Assembly (NCBI RefSeq): GCF_012489685.1
Contig: NC_080043.1
Coordinates: forward strand, 64,907,920-64,971,919
From: Lotus japonicus
Taxonomy: Eukaryota; Streptophyta; Magnoliopsida; Fabales; Fabaceae
Length of the DNA stretch: 64,000 nucleotides
Reading direction: 5' to 3'
A model generated the notes under the pieces. The model was not told the DNA's origin and made no database searches. It saw nothing but the letters and a program-made list of their open reading frames with translations. The position numbers and the translations under genes are program-made. Positions 57,306-64,000 of the stretch are shown in pieces. Every line of letters starts with the position of its first letter. Position 1 is the stretch's first letter.

Positions 57306-59005
57306 TGTAACACCCCGATTTCCAGGTGTCACTTTAGTAACCAAAAATAAACTTTACGTGGAAAACAGGTAATTTTTTTTCGTTTTCTTTCCTTTAAATC
57401 AAATTGATAAGGAAATAAGACAACACCCAACAACTAAACTAACCGATACACAAATATATACACAAGTACAGCCTCAGCTGCACCCTCCGTCACGCGCACC
57501 CGCAGTGACTCCAAAGTAGTATGCCCGCAGGCAAACATATACAAACCTGAACCGTAGGTAAGAGTATCAAAATATACAGTTATCCAGAGAAAGTCGGCAC
57601 CCAAAAATGGCCTGAACAAAAGACCCCTATACTCCGACAGACTCTCTATGATCCTCCTCAAAAGAGCCACACAAAAAGCCACACATCGGAACCTACCCTG
57701 TCCCAAAAAGAAACTGACAATCAGAGCTCTACACAAAAAATGTCGCTCGTCCTAACCTACCCTCCCAGCTCAGCTCACCAATCCTCCTCCTCCTCATCGC
57801 TGCTCGGCGAGTAGCTCTCCCCACTGCTCTCGGAGTCAGAGTCGGAATCCACCGTAATCATCTCGGTGTCCAAATCCATGACCTCCCTCCTAACTGTCCT
57901 GCGCACCGCCCTAGTCGAGTCGGTCTCCACATCCACCTCTCCTGTAAGAACATCCTCCTCCACCACCCTGATCAAGGGGTCCACACGGTAGCCGTGCGGT
58001 GAAGAGAAAGATAAGAGACGTGAGACAGATGGGACAACAGACTCCCTCCTCGGCTGTACGATCCTAGAGGACGACGCCACGTCGGTAGGGGCAATGGCAG
58101 TAGCAGGAGGTGGCGCAACAGGTGTAGCAGCAACAGCAGGCGCGATCTCCGCCGGGTCCTCCTCAACAGAAGATGAAGTCGAAGGTGGTGCAAGTGGTCC
58201 ATGACCAGTGCCTGGTCCACAGTGAACTGAGGGCGGCAAGTCAAAGCTCAGCTCCATACGCCGTAGCACTCCTCTCGTCAGGCGTCCTCGCTCATCCGTC
58301 CGGTCCTCCATGACCCTTCCCCTGTACGTCGCTCGGTGACCAGGGACATCAATCACCCAAGCGGTGGGGGCAGCACGATCGACGAGCTCATACCTGATCC
58401 CCCGAGGGAGAGACCATCGAAACCAGTCGGCCATCGACATCTGGCAGCAGGCCGACCGCCAACACAGACATGCAACCAAGCCAAGGCGCTAGGGTCAACT
58501 CACAGAAATACGTAGATATAAACTCGACAGGTGATATGGGGTATAGATATATGTTGATATATACATATATAAACAATCTAGCATGTTATGGCTCTAACAT
58601 TGCTTCAATAAACAAACAGCACACAATTCAAGTCAGAATGAATGTATGCGTGAAATGCACAATATGATCCGGATTTGTGACGCGTTCCCGTTCGCCACAA
58701 GTGAAGCATTCCCGTTCTTCACTATGGATGAACCATTCCCGTTATTCATCCTGGATGAACCATTCCCGTTATTCATCCTTGGTGACCATTCTCGTTATTC
58801 ACCATATGATGAACCATTTCCCGTTATTCATCATTTATGCAAGGTGAACCATTCCCGTTATTCAATGAGATGCAAGGTGAACCTTCCGTTATTCACCCGA
58901 TTGATGCAATATGGTTAGCCAAACAACGAATCGTCCTTACCACGAAAGTGTTTAGCTCACAACCCAAACTCAAAACAAACCCATGAGTTGTGTCGGTCAA
59001 TACAA
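57306..59005 (-). repeat. LTR F (G1 family), minus strand, running into the gap
   Basis: It starts TGTAACACCCCGATTTCC, the reverse complement of the G1 LTR end. It contains the long LTR-encoded frame, the GGTCGGCCTGCTGCCAG block (58441-58460) and the GAATAACGGG hairpin array reversed at 58720-58900. The 5-bp before it are AATAA. Confidence 0.88.
57775..58479 (-). CDS. LTR-encoded open frame, long version (234 aa)
   Basis: Domain order: a short Cys-containing start (SACCQMSMADWF), a compact region to about residue 92 (WVIDVPGHRATYRGRVMEDR), a Pro/Ala-rich linker, a part with basic and acidic residues, and a Ser/Asp/Glu tail ending DEEEEDW. No stop interrupts it. G1 copies carry only the first half. 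I recognise no known family. The acidic tail would suit a nuclear or nucleic-acid-associated protein, but that is a guess. The amino end differs from the second copy (63195-63896) through one-base length changes near 58410 and 58460, probably sequencing errors at the contig end, so the start here is unreliable. Confidence 0.5.
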   Translation of the reverse strand: MVACLCWRSACCQMSMADWFRWSLPRGIRYELVDRAAPTAWVIDVPGHRATYRGRVMEDRTDERGRLTRGVLRRMELSFDLPPSVHCGPGTGHGPLAPPSTSSSVEEDPAEIAPAVAATPVAPPPATAIAPTDVASSSRIVQPRRESVVPSVSRLLSFSSPHGYRVDPLIRVVEEDVLTGEVDVETDSTRAVRRTVRREVMDLDTEMITVDSDSDSESSGESYSPSSDEEEEDW

Positions 59006-59105
59006 NNNNNNNNNNNNNNNNNNNNNNNNNNNNNNNNNNNNNNNNNNNNNNNNNNNNNNNNNNNNNNNNNNNNNNNNNNNNNNNNNNNNNNNNNNNNNNN
59101 NNNNN
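59006..59105. other. Assembly gap of 100 N
   Basis: Exactly 100 N, the usual placeholder for a gap of unknown size. Sequence on the right restarts at the equivalent of 53691. Confidence 0.99.
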
Positions 59106-62100
59106 GAGAGTGGCCGAGAGCTTGAGAGGAGGAGAGGAGAAGTTGATTTTCGCCGTTTCTTGCCCGATTGCTTCACCGTTCGTTGCTAATCGAAGACATC
59201 GAGGTATAGTTACTATCCCTCACTTCTGATCGTCCAGATCTGTCGACTTTTTCTATGTTTTTCTGAGCTCAAAGTTTGGAGCTTTTTGTAAAACTGTCCA
59301 AATAAGCTGATTTTGGTGTCTAAACTTAATGCCTACGTGCTCTAGAGCATGAATATCCAGTTGTTTTCGACTGAATCCTGCCGAATCGTCGCAGAGGTCC
59401 AGTTTTCTGAAAATACCCATTTTCTGACAGAGGTTCCGCTTTTTGGATCAAAAACTCTCGACTGAGCTTAGCTTCATTAGGATTAGTTGTTATAAATGTC
59501 GTTAGGATCGAGCTCATCAAATTTGTTTTTTCGAAATTCTGATTTTGAGTTTCCGAGCTAAAAATAATGACCAAAATACCCCTGCGACAATTTTCGACCC
59601 GATAATTTTTCTGAGAGTTTCCCTGGCCTAGATATCGCCTAAGAATACCTAGGGATTGATTTAGATCGAAGAAAAAGTTTGAAAACCCTATTTTCCATAG
59701 TGGCCGAAACCTATTTGCTTGGGTACCGTGTCCAAAAATAATTTTTGGGTCTCTATGACCTGAGCCATTGCGTAGCTTTTTCAATTGTGGAAATTTTGGC
59801 GCCGGTTTCGTGTCATTCCGAGTTCTGTAGCTCAAGTTATGCACGTTTTAGCGAATAAAGTGTTTTTGTACAAAACCTGAATCGAGTCAAAACTCATCCA
59901 TTCGGGGAAAGCCCTTCCTTTCGTGCCTAAATGTTGTACTCTGAAGCTTCTTGAGCTTAGTCGAACATTAGTTAGGATTGTTTCGACTGTATCGACTTGT
60001 GTTGATTCATTATTGCTTTGTTTGCTCAAAGGTTCAATTGTGGAAACCTTGAGATTGACTGAACAAGCTTGTGAGGGAGACCTACACCGCGAGACTGGAA
60101 CAACTCGAGGGTAGGACAACTTACTTACTAGCTATTTTTGTGTGTAGGCGTCGATAAATTCGACTTGAATGTATTGTGATCATGAGTGGCATCTCACCGT
60201 TATTAGTTAATGACCTAGAGTCGACTTGTTCGACTTATTTGTTAAATTCTGCACAAATATTGCATGAACTGTTCTGAAAAATGTTTTCTGGAGGCTTCGG
60301 CCGAGTGAACTTATATGAGACGTGTGTCTCCGTTTTCTGAGAGGCTTCGGTCGTTTACTGGTTTCTGTCTTATCGCTTTCTAGTGGACATGACAGGGTTA
60401 TGTTTTGCAGCACTGCATTAATGTTTCATCGCTCAATAGAGCTTGATGTATTTGTGTTTAAGATTAAATTGTGCTGACTGTATTCGTGCATTTAATGCGA
60501 CTTTCGGAGTGTGGATTACACTTATCTTCGTCATGGCAATGACGGGTTTGTTTTGGGAATGTTTGATAGGTCGAACCAAGGTTCGAGCCTTTATTGTTTT
60601 AGGAATCGAGACCTTCCCAGGGAATTACTTGGGTTTATTGGGATCTTTTTACTTATAGAGTTTTGAAACAAACGAAATCAGAACTTGATTTGTAAATGAA
60701 ATTCATAATACACTAATCAAAGATAGAACACTTTTAAATAATGATGATAACCTCTTGGAAAAGACTTAGGATGTGAAAATGGTTTGGAAAACGGGAAGGG
60801 TCGACAATCTAAGTGTGAGGAAAACTTTGAGTGCGATAGCACCTTTTGTTCCTTTAGTGGTTTATCTAGCCATCCAAAGGATGAGCCTGGGATGATTGGA
60901 AAGTCCCCAAGTGCGAGTGCACCATCTTTACTCATTGAGCAGCCTTTCGGCCATCGAGCTGATGAGCCTGAGTAAATTGAAAAGTCACTGAGTGCGAGCA
61001 GCATTCTCCTTGTTCGTTGAACAGTCCATTTGACCATCGAGCTGGTGAGTCAAAGTAACTTGAAAAGTCACTGAATGCCAGATGCATTCTTTTGCTCGTT
61101 GAGCAGTTTGTTTGGCCATCGTGACGGTGAGCCCAAGTGACTAGTAAAGTTACCAAATGCGATTAGCACTTCTTTGTTTACCTTAGGGTATTGTAGAGAC
61201 AATGTACTCTAGCTAGACACGCGTGCCTTGGTGAGGACGATTCGTTGTTTGGCTAACCATATTGCATTCATGCATACATTTCTTGGAAAGTGTGCTGCTT
61301 TCCGAAGGACGATATCAGATCGGACTTCAACGGAGCTAGATGCCCCAAATGGAGCTAGCTGCTTCACAAGAGCGTGCTGCTTCACAGGAGCGTGCTGCTT
61401 CATAAAAGCGAGGTGCTTTAGCGAAGCGAGGTGCTTGGCTTGTCCCATCCATCGAGATGGTGACATTTTATCCGGATCATCTTTTGAGCATGACATTGCA
61501 CTGGCACGCCATGCACCTAACCATACTTGTGGATGTTATTGTGATTTGTTGTTGATAAACATCGTTATATATATCTTGATGATTTTATGTTGATAAACAT
61601 GCTATGTATCAACCTTAGGGTAGGCAATACATGACTTATACGTATATATACAACATATATATATACCCCCTTTATCACATGTTGTTTGTATTATCTATTT
61701 TATTCCGTGAGTTGACCCTAGCGCCTTGGCTTTGTGTGTATGTTTGTGTTTGGGCGGTCGGCCTGCTGCCAGGCGTCCGTCAGCCGGTTCATGATGATTC
61801 GTTGTGCGGGAAAGACCCGGAGCGTAATGACTATTACTGAAGCTTTCGACGAGGACCCGAACTTCAGGCCTGATCGAGGAAGGGTCGATGAAAGTAGTGT
61901 GGGTTATGGGTGGTTAGAGTCTTTGAGTTGGTTGTTAGAGTCATAGCTCTGATTGTCATTCCTTATTTTGGGGCAGGGCAGGTCCCCGACTATTAGCTTT
62001 TCGTGTGATTCCCTTCCATGAGGATCACAGGGAGTTTGTCGGACGTAGGAAGTCTTTTGAGGCCGTTTTGGGCCGACTTACTTTCGTTGGAGGACTGTAC

Positions 62101-62364
62101 TCAGAATACTTAACCTTTTGTTTTAGTTTGTACATATTTGCCCACGAGCACTACCTTTCCGTCACTGGAGGTCACTCATGACGATGTTTTTAGTTGCAGC
62201 GAGGGCTGTGCTTGTATTGTATATTAATCGTTGTTAATCGCGATTGGGTTGAGTCTTTATTTCGACAAGTCTTTTTATTTAAACAAAACAAAAAGAATAC
62301 CTGCTTTTCCGCTTTATTTTATTTTGAGTTACTAAAGTGACGCCACCGAAATCGGGGTGTTACA
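59106..62364 (+). repeat. Second copy of the E 3' LTR (from TATA leader on)
   Basis: Matches 53691-56946 almost base for base; the differences I noticed are one-base insertions, such as GTCCAGATC against GTCAGATC near 59233 and an extra T near 59530. The usual LTR parts are present, including the 78-nt segment near 60032. Confidence 0.9.
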
Positions 62365-62724
62365 TTTAGGGTCCAAACTTTAAGCTCAAAACTCAAAGTT
62401 AAAATTTTTGAAAACAAATTTGACAGGGTTGTAGATCGTAGCATTTATAGCACCTAATCCTAAAGGCACAAGGTTAAGTCGTGAATTTTTTGTTCAAAAA
62501 GAGAAACTTTGGTGAATATGGGTATTTCCACAGTATTTCAGATCTATGGCGACTCGATCAAAATCGGCGGCGCATCGGCGAAGAATATATGTTGTTGGGT
62601 AGTAATAGAAGGCAGATCTAAAGAAAATCGAAGTAAAAAGATAGTTTTGGAAATTTCTCCATACTTTGAGCACAGAAAGACATGGTTTAAAGCTACAGAA
62701 AGTAGAAACAAAGGTATGGAATAA
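62365..62724 (-). repeat. Second copy of the old minus-strand LTR fragment
   Basis: Matches 56947-57305 with one extra A in the run near 62499. Confidence 0.6.
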
Positions 62725-64000
62725 TGTAACACCCCGATTTCCAGGTGTCACTTTAGTAACCAAAAATAAACTTTACGTGGAAAACAGGTAATTTTTTTTC
62801 GTTTTCTTTCCTTTAAATCAAATTGATAAGGAAATAAGACAACACCCAACAACTAAACTAACCGATACACAAATATATACACAAGTACAGCCTCAGCTGC
62901 ACCCTCCCGTCACGCGCACCCGCAGTGACTCCAAAGTAGTATGCCCGCAGGCAAACATATACAAACCTGAACCGTAGGTAAGAGTATCAAAATATACAGT
63001 TATCCAGAGAAAGTCGGCACCCAAAAATGGCCTGAACAAAAGACCCCTATACTCCGACAGACTCTCTATGATCCTCCTCAAAAGAGCCACACAAAAAGCC
63101 ACACATCGGAACCTACCCTGTCCCAAAAAGAAACTGACAATCAGAGCTCTACACAAAAAATGTCGCTCGTCCTAACCTACCCTCCCAGCTCAGCTCACCA
63201 ATCCTCCTCCTCCTCATCGCTGCTCGGCGAGTAGCTCTCCCCACTGCTCTCGGAGTCAGAGTCGGAATCCACCGTAATCATCTCGGTGTCCAAATCCATG
63301 ACCTCCCTCCTAACTGTCCTGCGCACCGCCCTAGTCGAGTCGGTCTCCACATCCACCTCTCCTGTAAGAACATCCTCCTCCACCACCCTGATCAAGGGGT
63401 CCACACGGTAGCCGTGCGGTGAAGAGAAAGATAAGAGACGTGAGACAGATGGGACAACAGACTCCCTCCTCGGCTGTACGATCCTAGAGGACGACGCCAC
63501 GTCGGTAGGGGCAATGGCAGTAGCAGGAGGTGGCGCAACAGGTGTAGCAGCAACAGCAGGCGCGATCTCCGCCGGGTCCTCCTCAACAGAAGATGAAGTC
63601 GAAGGTGGTGCAAGTGGTCCATGACCAGTGCCTGGTCCACAGTGAACTGAGGGCGGCAAGTCAAAGCTCAGCTCCATACGCCGTAGCACTCCTCTCGTCA
63701 GGCGTCCTCGCTCATCCGTCCGGTCCTCCATGACCCTTCCCCTGTACGTCGCTCGGTGACCAGGGACATCAATCACCCAAGCGGTGGGGGCAGCACGATC
63801 GACGAGCTCATACCTGATCCCCCCCGAGGGAGAGACCATCGAAAACCAGTCGGCCATCGACATCTGGCAGCAGGCCGACCGCCCAAACACAGACATGCAA
63901 CCAAAGCCAAGGCGCTAGGGTCAACTCACAGAAATACGTAGATATAAACTCGACAGGTGATATGGGGTATAGATATATGTTGATATATACATATATAAAC
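62725..64000 (-). repeat. Second copy of LTR F, to the window end
   Basis: Same start TGTAACACCCC and same content as 57306-58580, with small homopolymer differences. It continues past the window. Confidence 0.88.
63195..63896 (-). CDS. LTR-encoded open frame, long version, second copy (233 aa)
   Basis: Here the amino end is MSVFGRSACCQMSMADWFSMV, which agrees with the G1 and E copies better than 57775-58479 does, so this is probably the correct start. An internal start at MSMADWF would give 222 aa. The remainder is identical to the other copy as far as I can read. It lies in the part of the LTR that would be RNA leader upstream of gag. Confidence 0.55.
   Translation of the reverse strand: MSVFGRSACCQMSMADWFSMVSPSGGIRYELVDRAAPTAWVIDVPGHRATYRGRVMEDRTDERGRLTRGVLRRMELSFDLPPSVHCGPGTGHGPLAPPSTSSSVEEDPAEIAPAVAATPVAPPPATAIAPTDVASSSRIVQPRRESVVPSVSRLLSFSSPHGYRVDPLIRVVEEDVLTGEVDVETDSTRAVRRTVRREVMDLDTEMITVDSDSDSESSGESYSPSSDEEEEDW

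Noticed and set aside
59106..64000. A genuine tandem duplication of LTR E, spacer and LTR F
   Set aside because: Possible but disfavoured: it follows a 100-N gap, and the differences noticed are mainly homopolymer length changes. Kept as a finding about the assembly.

Overview
This window is plant nuclear DNA, almost certainly from a legume. It is a dense pile of nested LTR retrotransposons with two complete non-autonomous Mutator-like elements and one truncated host-type gene fragment. I see no intact host gene, rRNA, tRNA or CRISPR. The legume call rests on the GGCTTAAATAT-type long terminal inverted repeats and the SIRE1-type Sirevirus; the species is not determined.

Layout. (1) 1-25151: an old LTR (LTR-G) was split by a Ty3/gypsy chromovirus of Tekay/Del type (G1, 852-24947, 5-bp target duplication CATTT). 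The 3' LTR of G1 was in turn split by a young Ty1/copia Sirevirus (9722-21783, target duplication GTTTT). G1 gag is readable and its pol is broken. The Sirevirus has open gag, pol and envelope-like frames, LTRs with only four mismatches in 1206 bp, and a separate antisense transcription unit. (2) 25152-30276: the stub of an RWP-RK domain exon cut by LTR-G, one end of a Mutator-like element, two complete Mutator-like elements with 9-bp target duplications, and unclassified AT-rich DNA. (3) 30277-45780: a minus-strand non-coding LTR element (D). Into its interior went solo LTR A (itself split by solo LTR B) and solo LTR C. (4) 45781-56946: element E, related to G1, with a chimeric 5' LTR, a gag with one stop, no recognisable protease, RT or integrase, and a chromodomain remnant. 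(5) 56947-64000: a fragment of an older minus-strand LTR, then a minus-strand LTR of the G1 family (F) running into a 100-N gap. After the gap the stretch from 53691 onward appears again almost base for base, probably an assembly artefact.

Two connected patterns stand out. First, the very long LTRs (about 3.7-4.5 kb) of G1, A, B, C, E and F are related patchworks. In the same slot, each carries its own minisatellite. The units are small inverted repeats, and differences between units are often matched on both arms (compensatory changes). Second, four LTRs (G1, B, C, E) contain a segment of exactly 78 nt bounded by AG and GT, preceded by a conserved GAG|GTA donor. In G1 and E an acceptor-like AG lies 3 nt before the gag ATG. 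Splicing would give a leader without upstream ATGs and would remove the hairpin array, an LTR-encoded reading frame (about 230 aa where intact) and the primer binding site. Translated and genomic RNA would then be different molecules. This model is inference from sequence and untested here.
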